From Oscarella lobularis (Eukaryota > Porifera > Homoscleromorpha > Homosclerophorida > Oscarellidae): DNA of 64,000 nt. This document shows positions 45,530 through 59,238 of the stretch, one piece after another. Location: positions 1,300,648-1,364,647 of the forward strand of contig NC_089177.1 of the NCBI RefSeq assembly GCF_947507565.1, written 5' to 3'. The notes under the pieces are model-generated. The model worked only from the letters and a program-made list of their open reading frames with translations, was not told the origin of the DNA and did no database searches. Within the stretch, counting starts at the first letter, position 1. The number at the start of each line of letters is the position of its first letter. Position numbers and translations under genes: made by a program.

Positions 45530-45659
45530 CTATCCGGTGCTGAACCCCCCTCTTTCAACTTCGTGATTGGTTCAACAGTGTACTCTCCTGTGACAGGACA
45601 CGAATTGCCACCAGAAGAGCAAACGTTAGCAACGCAATCTATTTCAGGAACACACAGCC
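45530..45659 (-). other. Orphaned coding tail downstream of copy B stop
   Basis: Beyond the frameshift-induced stop the sequence still encodes the same Cys-rich tail as copy A ([19 protein letters not shown]) in another frame, ending GSAPDRV and a stop. Copy A has an extra ATCCGGTGCT tandem copy at its own stop (20620-20640), giving GSAPDSTG instead. Confidence 0.7.
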
Positions 45660-48600
45660 CTATATGTGTTTCGTTAGAACGCGTACTTCATTGTACAAGC
45701 AGAGCACATTACCGTTCCTTAGCTGACCATAAAAGCTAAAGCCAGCTTCGAGAAGCGGAACCATCGAATTTTTGCGTGCGCCGGCAGGAAATACAATAGT
45801 CAGCGTGTCGTTAGACTGCCACAAACCAAAGTGGGGCAACTCATTCACGATCGACGGAGTAAAATGAAGAATTTTGGCCAATTCCTTTTCTCGAGCCACC
45901 GGTGGTAAGTTGGTCTTATCTGAAAATCGAATGCAAATATAAGATCCATGCTGGCCAAGACGCCCATTTCCGGTATGAACATCTGCAACTTCCAACTGCT
46001 TAGAAATCATCTATTACGGTAATGCCAATGATCAGTAACAAAACGCGATCTTTTATCGTGTTGTTTGTACCTTGTACTCGGAATATTTTTCTGCCGATCG
46101 CCGTGTTCTCAGCTTGGTTGTAACGCACTGATTTCCCTCCGGCTTCACAACTATTTCAGGTGCGTGATCGTTAGTTGATCTTAGATTGATTTTCACTCTC
46201 AGTTCTGTTGTCGCAGAAGGCGTTCCCGTGTCATAAAATCGAATCACAACCTATTTACGCCTCAAACTCAGAACAGAATACTCTGCACTCGGTGAGCAAA
46301 TTACATAGCGCTTGATGGGATAGTTTGAGTTGGGAAGAAAGAGAGTGGGTTCGTCTTCTTGGCTAAAATAAAGAACTTTCATTGCCATTTCCGTAAGAAC
46401 CTAAAAAATGACCGCATAATGTTTCACTACATAGTCTCCGACGGAGCTTTACAGCAATTGATGCATTTCCTTCGAATATTAGCTTCTTCGATACTTCAGT
46501 GTTTTCAAATGTCATCTACACAATTGTTTAGCCGAGATATCATTTTTTCCTTTTACACTTACTTTGAGATTGGCTGGAACGTTTTGAACAATAAATATAA
46601 ATTCGCCTTCATCAACGTAACCGGAAGGAATAGTTCTGCACAACGAAAGTTACAATTAGCATTTACAGTAATGCCATTTCTACTCTAGGTCACAAATATT
46701 ACATCAGTTCAAATGATACTTTTCTCAGCCTATGATTTTCATTATCCGAGACCGAAAGCCGATGAGGGTCCGGAATAACGTATGCTCCACGAAGCTGTCC
46801 TTCACGAAACGTTATCGATAAACTGCTTGCGTCCAAGTTGACGTCAATTCCGTCGTTCACATTTTTAACAACTATAATTATCATTGCTGTTTCAGATGTC
46901 TCTCCTCCACTGTCGGTAACGTTGCAGCAAAATCGACGATCTCCAGCAGTGACCTCCTCCTTATTGTTCAAGTACTCGACAGAACGTATTATGTTCAAAT
47001 AGTAATCGGTTTCGGCCAGTCCGTTTGCAAGCACGACAAACGTTTCTGCATTTCTCTGAGATATTTCGTACGAGACATTGTCTTCTTGGGCAAGACCAGA
47101 GTCTATGCGTAAACCCTCAAAACTGCCGTCCAATGCGCCATCCATATGGCATTGAAGTCTACTCATTTTTGTGCTGTCAACATCAATCAATGTTGTCGTG
47201 TTGGGAGCAATAAATTTGGGATGACTATCCTCGGCAAAAACAATTTGATTAGAGCCTGAGAAATTTTCTGGAAAGAAACGCAGAGTTGGAGCGTCGTTGA
47301 TCGGTATAACGTCAACCTAAAGTGACGTGACAATGTTAACTACCCATGTGCACAGTATTAGGATGACTTACGGTTGAGGTGAGACTGTTCGACCACATTT
47401 CACCGTCGAACACTTTGACAGTGAACACTCTGTCGAATGAGTTTATAGAAACTTTAGCAAAACTTTCTAAAATCGAACCTGCTCGCTGACGATAAATTGA
47501 ATGGCTTTGTCTCAGGGTTATAGAATTGAATACCATCCAGGTACGATTCATAGAATGATGCACTAGCGTTGCCTGTAACATTCTGAAGAAGTAATAAAAC
47601 TAATTAATTTAAAGTATTCTTCTTTGAAAGAAACTTACGATCATAAGTGCGTTCTGTGTTTGCTCAAGGTCAACGTCAACCTGACCAACGTTAGAAATTG
47701 GCAAAATTATTTCTCCGGATAAGTCAACGTTTTGATCATCAGAAACAATAATTTGTATTAAAGCCCTGAAATAAACAATCATCTATAGCTATATGCGATT
47801 TATCTGACTTATCTAGCTTACATAGTAAGGAAATCGCTGTCCGGATCCAAGATGCGACCGCCCTCGAAAACTTTGACCGGTGGTTCATATTGACGGTATT
47901 GGATGATAGAAGTGTTCGTCTCATGCGGAAACATTAGCGATGGACGATCATTGATGTTCACAAGATCGACCCTGTTTGACATGAAAGGAGAATACTCTTA
48001 GAGTGCATCTAATGAATACTTGACTGAAGTTGACGCTTCGTGAATTCCATCTGAAACGGTACAGCTGATTCTGCGGTATAGAGAAGGGAAAATTTCTCCC
48101 CCGTGAAAATAGTAGAGCGAATTTAGGCAATCTGCATAATCTTCTGGAGCTGCTTTTCCTCTTATCCACAAATCACCAGTGTCATTCTTGCGCTACATAT
48201 CAAAAAGTACTTAGTTATTATTAGAGCGAAGTGATGCATACCGAGATGTTCAATGCTCTGCAGTTATTGGCAAAAATATACTCCTTATTTGCATCAAAAC
48301 TGCTGCTTGGAGCAGATACTATCACGCAGTGGGCAAACTCAAGTTTGTGGCTACAAACAAAGATTATTAGTAGAGTTTACATGCATGTAACGTACGTAGA
48401 GTAGGTAGCGGAAGGTAAGGACTAAGAAGACTCTTTCATATAAAAACGAAAAAAAATCTAAACAAGAGACTAAGTTCTGCAGAGGCACCACCGCATACAT
48501 GGCTGAGACTTTATGAAAAATTTACCTTGGATTACACGCATGCCTCGGTACAGCAGATACTGTAATTGGATATGAAGCAACTTACTTACAATAAAACATT

Positions 48601-51600
48601 GTCGGCATCGGAAATTGTCAAGTTGTACTGAAACACGTTTACACTGTGATGATCCCCTTCTGAAAATTGCAAAGGTATGTCTACAAAAACAACGTTTGAT
48701 TTATTACGCACACTTTCTTGATATCTAATTCAATTAGGCGACCTCTGGTGTTGAAAATAATTGGCGCATTTTCGTTTTGTCCAATATGCTGAATAGCTAC
48801 AGAAATTGCAGGCGACGTCTCTTTGTATACGTCGGTCACAATCAGCGACACATTTCTAAAATTTGAATAAAGAAGCATCAGCGTGTGTGCAACATACACT
48901 ACGTAACAGGTGTAGTGACGCACCTAATTAAGTAGTCCGAAGGATTTTGATGAACATACGCAAGTGCTGAAAGAAAAACATTCAAATCAAGATTTTCGGT
49001 TCGAGAGAACGTGTAGACCAGAGTGCTGCAAAGAAATCGTGTTTACCGTAATATAGACATAGGACAGCGCGGTCTATACTCATCTCCCAATGGAGCAACG
49101 TTATTAGATGGCCTGCCATTAGAAAAGAGCTCCTGTTCCGAAACCCTTCCTAAATTTAGAGCTGCACTTCTCGCCTCGATTATCTAATGAAATGCAAACA
49201 ATCGTCAGTTGTAAGAAAGAAGAAGAGCTACAACGATAATGTACGGTTTCGATGTCCGAATGGATGTTTACAACACCCGAAAGCGTCACTTGCACAGATT
49301 CCCAGCCCTAAATTCAACCCTAATCAATTAAGATATACAAAAATGAAATTCTTTAGGATTACGTTATTTCCTAAATCTCCACTAACGAATTTGTGCGGAT
49401 TGGGTATCAGCCATAGAATTGTATTTGGAGCGGAATATTGCAATGTGATATCTTGCAGAAAATTGGGTGAACCGAAGTGAAGAACTTGGACTGAACAAAA
49501 CACTAATAAAAAGAAAATAAACTCTCCAGCGTTCCTCTCTTTATTTTATGCAACGCTTACGCCTGCACCGAGGAAAGGGCAAATCCCATAATCCTCCCTC
49601 TAAGCAAGTAAGCTCTGTCTCTCCGCACGCAGTTAGATTTTTCTTGCAACCGAAAATGGATTTGATTCCTGAAGTTCTGACGCTGACGTTGCCCATAAAT
49701 GATGCATCAGGCAACGGACAAATGCCTAATAAATTAAAGCAAAATTACCATTTGGAGAAATAAATGACCGTAAACTAAAGTGCTACTTTACACATAGTTG
49801 CACGACCAAGAACTTATAAACTACCAATAGCTCTGAATAGAATATTTTACGCAAATGAGTACTCACATGTTAGATTGCTTCCTGTCCAAATAGCGCTATC
49901 AGTGCACTCGCGCCACTTTTCGCCCACAAAAACACCATTTTCATAACAGAGATGGGTAGCAGTTGTACCTCTGTAATGAATAGTGTCACTGTATTTTATA
50001 GCATAAAAACCGTGTGGCTTCTCCAACAAAGAACATCCAAGACAGTCATTGAAATTGACGGGAGACGGTGAACTCCAGCGGCTATTTACGTGATAGAATA
50101 TTTCTCCATGACTAACGTTATTATCAACGAGTTTTCCAGTGGCAAGAATGATATGAATGCTTCCGTTTGCGACGTAGTCGATATTTTGTCGAATTATAAA
50201 TATCATTTCGCCGTTTACTGTAGTAGCATTGGAATCGAGAATCGTCGTGTCGTTTGCAATTATCATCGGTTCTCCATAAAATGACGCTTTGCGTTTCTGA
50301 ACTTGTAGAGATCCGTCTCTCAAACTGAAGAAGGCTGTGACGATATCAGAATTGCACATCGCCCCGTTTACGCTGAGTCCAATGCCTATCCAGAAGTCTC
50401 CAGCACTTCTTTTTATTTCTGTGGTTAGCACAGATTTGTTCGGATTGTACGACCATCTTGCTGTCATAGTAACGGAATAGCTACCAGCCTCGCTTCCTTC
50501 CATATCGCAGCTACGCCCTAAATGCAAATAACAATAGTGAATATTTTACCACCGTCTAAAACTTTCTAAATACATGTAGTATTGGCAATAGTTTGGCTTA
50601 TGTTGCACAACTCGCCATGGTATCCGTTGAAACAACTGCACACAAACCCACGTTTGTTTGAAGTGCAATCTCCATGAACACATGGATCCATGGCACAATA
50701 ATTAAAGCCAATAATAACTTGTGCAATGGCTGAAGTGGCGTTTTCATCATCCGTTGCTGCGCATTCGATCACACGATTACCGGGTGTCAGAAGGCTCTGA
50801 TCGTTGTGAAAGTAGTATATAGACATAACGGCGGACTTATAATTTCTGACTGATGCCAAACCACCGATTATTAAAGAAACAGTGTCTGACTCAGTGCGGT
50901 TGATGTCAACGCTGAGGTCGTAAAGAGTTGTGAGCGTCTCGTTTACTCCGATGATTTCGAGAACGCCATCTGTTGCATTTCGAAGAAGACAGGTAAACTG
51001 GTTTAAATTGCTGCTATCAACATCTTCTAATGTAGTCGTATTTGGAAACACCAAGAGTGGTAAGCCTTTTCGAAACGTTGCAAAAGACACCAATGATTCA
51101 GAAATAGGTAAAGCATAAGGATCAGCTTCGGGGTTGAACTGAAGAATAGGAGCATCATTAACAGGAATGACAATAATCTACAAACAAATACGTGTTTTAC
51201 ACCGATACATCTGACCAAAGACAAAATCCAAACCGTTGTTTGAATGACGTTCGAAGCTAATTCGTTGTCGAAAACTTGAAGTGCAAACAACCTTATGTAA
51301 AAGACAGTTGAACAAGGTAGTAGATCATGTATCCCTTATTAAACTACTACCTGTTGTCAGACGTAAGTCTGAAAGGCTGTTCATTGCTGCTTTGAAACAG
51401 TAGACCACGGACGAAAGCTTGATATTCTTCTTTAGTTGCGTTTCCAGTCACATTCTTTTATTTCAAATAAATTTACACTGAAATTGCATACGCGTGAAAT
51501 CGTCTTACCCATTCTAGCTCTCCATCGCTTTCGGTCATGATGATTTCTAGGTTAGATGATTGGGTAGAAAAAATGACGCTATCGTTCCTCTCATTTTGTT

Positions 51601-54600
51601 GTGCGCTCCTGTGCAGCCCCAGCGCTTTTACACGAGCTCTATTAATAACGTATAGCGTCAATAACGAGAAATAACGTGAACTGCGTCTCTTACTTTTGAA
51701 TAAAACTGTCTTCATCTGATATTACAAGAGACTCAAATACTGCCACCGGATCACCGTACTGAACATAGGTCTTGGATATTTCTGTTGCATTTCCATCAAT
51801 TGTCAAAGATGGAGGGTCGTTTACATTGAAGAGATTGATTCTACATAAACGTAGCACAATTATATTGTACTGCTCTAAAATCTAAGTATTAGATTCTACC
51901 TGATGGTTGTAATTCCAATGTGTATTCCGTCAGAAAGAGAACACTGAACGTCTCGCCGAATTAGGGAGAAAACTTCTCCAAGGAAATCATATTGAATCGT
52001 ATTAAAACATTGCTCATACGCTTGGCTATTATTAGAGCCAGTTATTGTCAAGGTTCCATTGACAGTATAATACTAAAGAAGTTGGGTGAAAATCAGAATT
52101 GTATTATTTAATTAGGGTACATGTCAACATTACGTTTGTCGTGAAATAAGGACAATCAGCGCGCAGAATGTCTCTTTCCGGTAAATACGAAGAATCGTCG
52201 ACTGCAGTCAAACTGCAAAATCCGTTTGGAAACTCTAGACTGATGAGCAAATAAACTAAAATTCCAAACTCTTTTAGTTGCCGTTTACGTCTCGTGATCG
52301 GCGTCAAAAATGTCAAGAGGCTTTTGAAACAGAGTTATTGGGCCTTCGCCTTCCGTAAAATTGATCGCTTGGTCTAGCCATTTTGAAAACATTACAGGAG
52401 AAAATTCGTTGTAGCGTCTTTCTTACGATTGGGAGTTAGCACTGGACTGTTGTCGTTTATTGCAGAATGCTGTACAGTAATGTGTACTTTTGATGATTTT
52501 CGGTCGTAGATGTCAACAGCAAAAACAGTCAAATTTCTTCTCAAAAAAAGAAGAAGTGAAATACAGGTGCACCGTCATCTATGTCTTGCTCACCTTTCAA
52601 GATAGTCAGTTGGACTGGTATCTTTGTAAGCAAGAGTAAAAAGAAAAGCCGAGATGTTGAGCTTGCCGTATCGATTGAAGGTATATATTACTCGACTGCA
52701 AGAATCAATATAAAGAAGTACTCTAAATATCGTACTTTTCTTACTCAAACTGAAACGAAACCGACGAAGAATTTGCAAGTCCGCTGAGTGAAAAATCCGC
52801 TTCACTGACTCGGGATGAATTGATGGCAAGTTGTTTATCATGCACAATCTATATCAATACGCATCAGAGCCTTAAGCTATTCTGTGTCAACTATACCTCT
52901 TCATCACTAGAGCTGGAGTTTCTTATTCCCTTCAAGCAAACGATAACACTTTTCCAACCCTAAACAGAAACGGTCAAAAAATTAGAAAAAAACAATTTTC
53001 TCCACCTCGTCTCCAAGTTTTCTTGTGTCCAATACGATTGACTGTGGAAATAGCCAGAGTACCGATCCTGCTGTCGTATACTGAAGGTCAATTGGCATAT
53101 CACTATCCACAGTAATGTTTTGCACGTTGCAAAACACTAATCGTAAGTAAAAAGGAAATGCAATCAAACCTAATAATGAACTATCTCAGGATCTTACGTT
53201 TGCAGTCTGGATATGGATAATCCCATTCGCCATCGGCTTGACAGATCAGCCGATTTTTCCCACAAACCGCAAGCCCATCCTCACAACGAAAGGTAACGTT
53301 GCTACCCAAAATTAGGTCAGACCCTTGGACAAACGCAATGTTTGCAAAACCGTTTGCCGGCACCACAGGATCTTCGCACGGTTCTGGACAAAAAGAACAT
53401 AATTATAATTCGTCGACGCTGCAGACACCGACTAGTCACTTACTAAGGCATTGAGGCTCAGCTCCTGTCCAAATTCCACCCACGCATTGCCTCGATTGAT
53501 TGCCTAACAACAAGTGAGTACCGTTGCAAGAGTACGTGGCAATCACTCCGTCGGATAGAAAATTGTCACTGTATTCAATCGGATGAGAATTGACTATACT
53601 TTCCAAATCCGAGCATCCGAGGCAACGCGTCTGGAAGTCGATTATCGTTGGCGACGAGAACTGGTAACTGAAGTGAAAGTCTGAGCTGCTTGCATTGTGT
53701 AGGCCACTAGAGAAGACGAAGAATGCGTCTTCAACGAGAAAATTCTCAACGTCCTGCAAGTTCGAACTGCTGAGGTTGCGTGTTATCACCACGTGCATTG
53801 TGCCGTTAGTAATCCACCCTTCTGCCTTGAAAACTTTCGAATGATTCAAATAAACTGTCGATGTCCTATCGATTGACGAGACTTCGTCTCGTACGTGAAG
53901 AGACCCATCAGACAGATCAAAGTAGACGATTGACCAGTCAACCAACGCTCTGTCTGACGTATTGGCACTTAAACCAAAGCCTATCCAATGAGATTCGTTT
54001 CCAATGATCGGTCGTTTGACTTCGACTGTCAACGATTGTTCTGCAAAGTTGTATAGCCAACGAGATTCAAGGCAGGAGGATGGTACACTTGGCTTGTTGC
54101 ATCCGTACATGCTGCAGTCATTCCCTACAAAAATAATTAGAGACTTCATAAAGAAATTGATTAAACAATTTTTATTACATTTCAAAGAAGGCTTCTCAAT
54201 TTCGCACAAATCGCCTTCGAATTCATCTGAGCAATTGCAGTAGAATCCATTTCCATCCAAGATGCATGTACCATTGTTGATACAAGGATTAGACACGCAG
54301 TAGTTGAGATCGATTTCGCAAAGAGAGCCGTTGAAACCGAAATTGCATAGACACTCGAATTCACCGGAGCCCGGCTGACTGCCTTCTTTCAAGACACATC
54401 GGCCGTTGGAGGTACAGGGACAGTCGACGAGACGAATTTCGGGAGAGTATGACGAGCTCGTTCCGTTGCATTCGTCGACGGCAATAAAGGAAACGTTGTA
54501 AGTTTCATTGCGGCTTGCATTGTGCGGTATAAACCACGTCCAAAGTCCATCACTGGAAAAGTCGAAAGCGTTTCCGCCGAAATCGACAACTTCGAACTGC

Positions 54601-57600
54601 ACGGAACGATTCTCGGGATCGTTCGCCGACAAGTTGAACTGAAATTCGTATCCCCGTAGCAATGACAACGTGCCAGGTGACGTGATCGTCGGATTTTCGT
54701 TATCTATAAAAGAATTATTATAAGCATCGATTGCAGGCCAACGTGCCGACGGCCTCGCGCTTAGAGGTCGTTCGCTGCGGCTTTGTGCAGCACAATCGTA
54801 TTGGAATCGTGGCCAAGCAGAAATTTTCGTAATACTGTATACCAAAATTTCCATCGTTTAACCAAGCCCGCTAATTTACTCAAGGATCGTCATCGCGTCC
54901 GGCTACGACGCTAGACGCTACGCGGAACAGCGCTATTCCAAACCTATTCTTTCGCTGAAACCCGTTTCATTAACTTGAGGCAAGCACTGCTGACACCAAT
55001 CAAGTGGATTCGCTTCCCTGTCTGCGAAGCAGTGGCCTCGAATCAAACACGTATTATTCTGCGAGATATTATACGTAAGCGAATATTTCTTCCAACTTTT
55101 GAAGTCACCTTTCTGACGCAACTCCCCGCTTCTGGACAGTCGTAGCACACGGAATCAAAAGACGAATACGCCAGTGCGTCGCTGAACACTCTGCCGTCAA
55201 CCGTAACGCGGACTGAAAGGTGATCCACCGGCTCCGTTTCAACTTCAACGGATTCTTCTGGCTGCACCCTGGAAGGCGGCAATGCGCAAGTCACTTCGTA
55301 AATACTTTGAAATTGCGAGAGGACTTGAAATTCTTCCCCTGTTTCCTGATTTCGAAGGCAGATTACACACACACAAAAACGATCTTTTCGGCATAGGCGT
55401 ACCTGTCGTTCTACTATGCAAGACAAATTTTCGTTGTTCAAGAAGCCCTCCCCTACTACAAAAGCCGTACGACATGGTTTCAATCTTCGATCGCACACGC
55501 CGTCGTTTGTGAACGTAATGAGAATGGGCGCGGCGTTCGAGTCAATGGAACAGTCTGGACCGGTGAAGTTGGCTTGACAAATGCACGTCGAATTGACGCA
55601 TTGGCCGCGATTGCTGCAATCACGTGGACACACAGACGACGCGATTATAGACGGCAGAGACGGCTGGACAAGAAATAGTTGACTTGCGTCCACTGACGTG
55701 TCATTTGTAATCGTTATGTTGGGTTTCCAGTAGTCCACGTCGTCGGCCAAACTTTCCTCGCACTGCTGCAGTACCGACTCCAAATACGCACTTGCAGTAG
55801 ACAAGTCATCGGACAACTAGAAGCGAAGATTTTTACTGCGACCTGAATAGAAGCAAAAAATTGCTGCACAACTAACTTTGATGTCTTCTACGCAGGATTC
55901 AATGGTATCGTTGGAAATTGCATTGATAACGCCGTCTTCTATGCACGCTTTTGCAACGGGTGACGCTGTCAAAACACGGTTACATTCGTCTACAGCCGCG
56001 CTTTTAGTGATGTTGCTCGGCGTTGGAAATTGAAATACAGGTGGCGAAGCCGTTGGATCAAACACAAACTCGTAGTCGTCGTCGACGTCGTCTTCGTCGG
56101 TCGGTACGTCGTCTGGTCCGGCAACGGCACGCTTGCTTCGCAGATCTTGGCCAACTTCGGTCCATTGGTTGCCAGCAAAAGCTTTTGGTTGGATGAGAAG
56201 GGACTGCTGGAAGAGTGGACAAGTGAAAGAATCTGTCGTGAGTGTTCCGTCCGGTTTTGTGCACAAGCAAAACTTCCCAGTCGTAGGATTGTTCACTGCG
56301 TCCGTGTTTTCGGTGTCAGTTATCGTTTGAACAACATCAGAGCTAAACAAGTTTTCATCTTTTGGTACCCTGTGCGCAAGAAATAAAAATTATAAACTAC
56401 GCAAGTTGAATGCGAACCTCCACGTGTCAACGAAAGCATTTTTTGCAATCGATCCTGGATCTTTTGTATACGTCACGCCATCACTCCCTATCATATCGTC
56501 GCTCTTGTCTCCGTTATTGTTTCCGCAAAATCCGTCTGTTTTCTCGTCGTCGTCTTCTGCCACGCGAACGAAGACACTCATTCCCCAATAGCTGGCGTCA
56601 ACTTTCACCGCAGCACCCGATGGAAGTTGAATCTGACAAAATAATAAGTTTGTTAGAAAGAGCAAAGGTATCGGCAGTGTGATAACTAAACCATTTTTTT
56701 CACCTGAATCGCGGCTCGTGGACACACGCAGCGGTCTACTACTAGCCCCGGACCCACGAACTTTGTTAGCTGGGAGAGGCCTCGGTCCGTGACTAGCTAT
56801 GTATAATGTATTTTCACCTTAAACTGTGTTCCTGAAGGATTTTTGTAGACCCCAAAGCCTGTTTGTAATGGACCAGCGCTGTGTTTTCGAATTCTTGGAG
56901 GTATGTTGTAAATTTTTGTCTCAGGGTCTCGTTGTTGCCAAAAGCATTGATCAATTGATACGATGTCGTTGCCCTCTCGTACAGCCACACCACAGTGACA
57001 GCTCACACTGGTGTATGATTGACGACAGGTCCAAATTCTTGACTGAATCTGCGAAAAAAATGAATTACTGCCGAGAACGAAAAACACTGCATGTAAGAAA
57101 AAGTCGATCGCAATGCCGAGTTCTAAACAACAAATAAGCAACTTTAAGCGTTAATTAATGCAAAATTGCAAGAAGCAAATTATTCTTTCTTAATAAAGTA
57201 GCTTCTGAAGCCAACTCTTTTGGAGTCATACCTCTAAGACTCCCATTGTTCGTTCTGGACTTTTGTTTCTCACAAGCCAAAAATCTCCAACGCCGTAATA
57301 ATGATAATAACTTAAACAAATGGTTTTGCAAATTACATGTATGAGGCGGAGTTGCTCTCTTACTCTCCGTCAAACGTGGTAAAATGAGGATCTCCCGTTC
57401 CGTGGCAATATGCAGACCTTACATTGCGTGAGGTAACCTATAAAAGCAAAGACAGAGATTAGAGATTGCTAGAACAACGCTTAAGCATTAAAGTTGTAGC
57501 GCGAATAATTATAAGAACGTCAGTTAATGATTGGTACAGGTATGTGCAATTCTTCTAAACCCGTTGCTTATATGCGTCTCCCGTGCGTTTTGTAAAGATA

Positions 57601-59238
57601 ATCTGATCGATATGTACATTGTTAGAATCGTACTCTGATAGATTTTTTCCTTAGCTGAAGCCATTCGAATGGTGTCTTCTTTGCAAAAAGATCCGGAAGA
57701 ACGAAGCTTTTGTCCACTTCGATGAATTGATCTTGTTGACCGTCTTCAACTTGATCTCGGACGCCAGCAATTTCAAAAGTTTGAGGAGTATTCCAATTAT
57801 CTTTCTCGAAACGAATTCCACAGACAGATGAAAGAACTTCGTCTTGGGCCAAAAATTGCCGGTTCCCTATGGCGATGTCTAAATGACAAGTAGTGGAGCC
57901 TTCACAAACCACTGGCACAGTCGGCTTGACAACAATTTTATATTTGTCAACCGGATCATTTTCGCTAATTATTAATGTCAGAGGGTCTACCTAAATGAAA
58001 TGATTCAACATTCATTGGAGCTATTATTCAATTAGCACTAGTGCTTCTTACTGATAATCCAGCAAAAAATGCAGAGCTTCTTAGCTCAAGAGAGAAAGTA
58101 GTTTGATCTTTGAATCTAGCTTTAACAATGCAGACAAGCTGCAAGATCAATTTGAAAGTATTAATTGAAATCAAGAAATTTGAACGTACGTGAAAACCAA
58201 TTTGAACAGAATTCAGAGGGGCATTCGGTGCTATTGCAAATATATCACGCAATGAAACCGCAGCTAGCGTTGCGTCTTCAATGACAGACGTCGTCGCTTC
58301 GACGCCGTCTTTCTCCCATGCAATGAAATAATGAACATTTTCATTGGGACCAAAGATCTGACATTGAAATACGACTTCGTCGTGATTTGTCGCTACTTCT
58401 CTAGACGCGGGCGTAAGAAGAGGCTTCTGCTGTAATACTGGATAAGCATCTATATGCAGTAGCCATTGTCTTTACTAGAACGCTTTCCTATGTTGCGTCA
58501 GCATACCAACACACTGCCCTTCTCGAACGACCTGATTCGTAGCACAGCTTGGTGCACCTTACAAAATAAATTAAAGAGGAACGATAAAATAATTTCAAGT
58601 GCATTCAAACGGCTATACTTGAGCAATAAGCGATGGAGCAGGCTGCCGGGACAGTTAGATAGTAGATGGTCTCTTCGCCGCACAACCGAGCGCAAACGTC
58701 TTGAGAAAAGAAGCAACAATCAATAAAGTTGATGCATCCTTTGAGTTTCTTCGTTTCTCCGGCAACCGTTGGCGGATCGTCTGTAACACTTATAGGAGCA
58801 GTGGTGCCGCAGCGACCGACGTCGACGCACTGATCGACATCGCCAACAGGTTTTCGCACAGGAATTGGAAATGTATTGCCGTCATCGTCGATGAAGCGAT
58901 ACCACCCCTCCGTAAGGTCCGTATCGCAGATTTCCTCCCCAGAGACCACTACCGTGTCTACTCCTCTATTCAGGACTTTCGGAATCTTCATCACACCATC
59001 TAGTGATTCTACTGTAAGACGAAAAAGACAAAGGAATGAAATAAGGGTGTCGCGTACCTAAATACTATAGTAGAAAATAAAAGAATTCCAAAATTGAACC
59101 AAAGTATAATGTTGAAGACAATAAACAGAGATGAATAGCTAAGTCGTGCCAATTAGATTAGGCTAATTCTAGTAAACTTACATGTCGGGCAAGGATTGTC
59201 AGTTGGACAGTCAAATGAAGATGTTGTTCCAAAGCAAA
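45660..59238 (-). CDS. VWDE-like multidomain protein, copy B (altered C-terminus)
   Basis: It has the same exon order and domains as copy A. The first placed exon is 59182-59238 ([16 protein letters not shown]). Then come D8C (about 58610-58920), VWD (56400-57430), the RSKR site (56129-56140), EGF, the [16 protein letters not shown] module, a cadherin-like domain, two EGFs, DOMON plus sushi (53436-54110), a second sushi (53200-53370), cadherin-like repeats with EGF, DOMON and sushi (49860-50690), and C-terminal repeats. A one-base deletion between 45672 and 45673 relative to copy A changes the end to VLTKHI and a stop at 45660, removing the Cys-rich tail. No other break is obvious by eye. The 5' signal-peptide exon was not found. 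Confidence 0.75.
56400..57430 (-). other. VWD domain of gene 3B
   Basis: Exons read [15 protein letters not shown], then the [15 protein letters not shown] exon near 57300, [28 protein letters not shown] and [15 protein letters not shown]. It is equivalent to the copy A domain, with a lower level of match than the C-terminal exons. The [10 protein letters not shown] start is slightly closer to the VWD consensus than in copy A. Confidence 0.8.
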
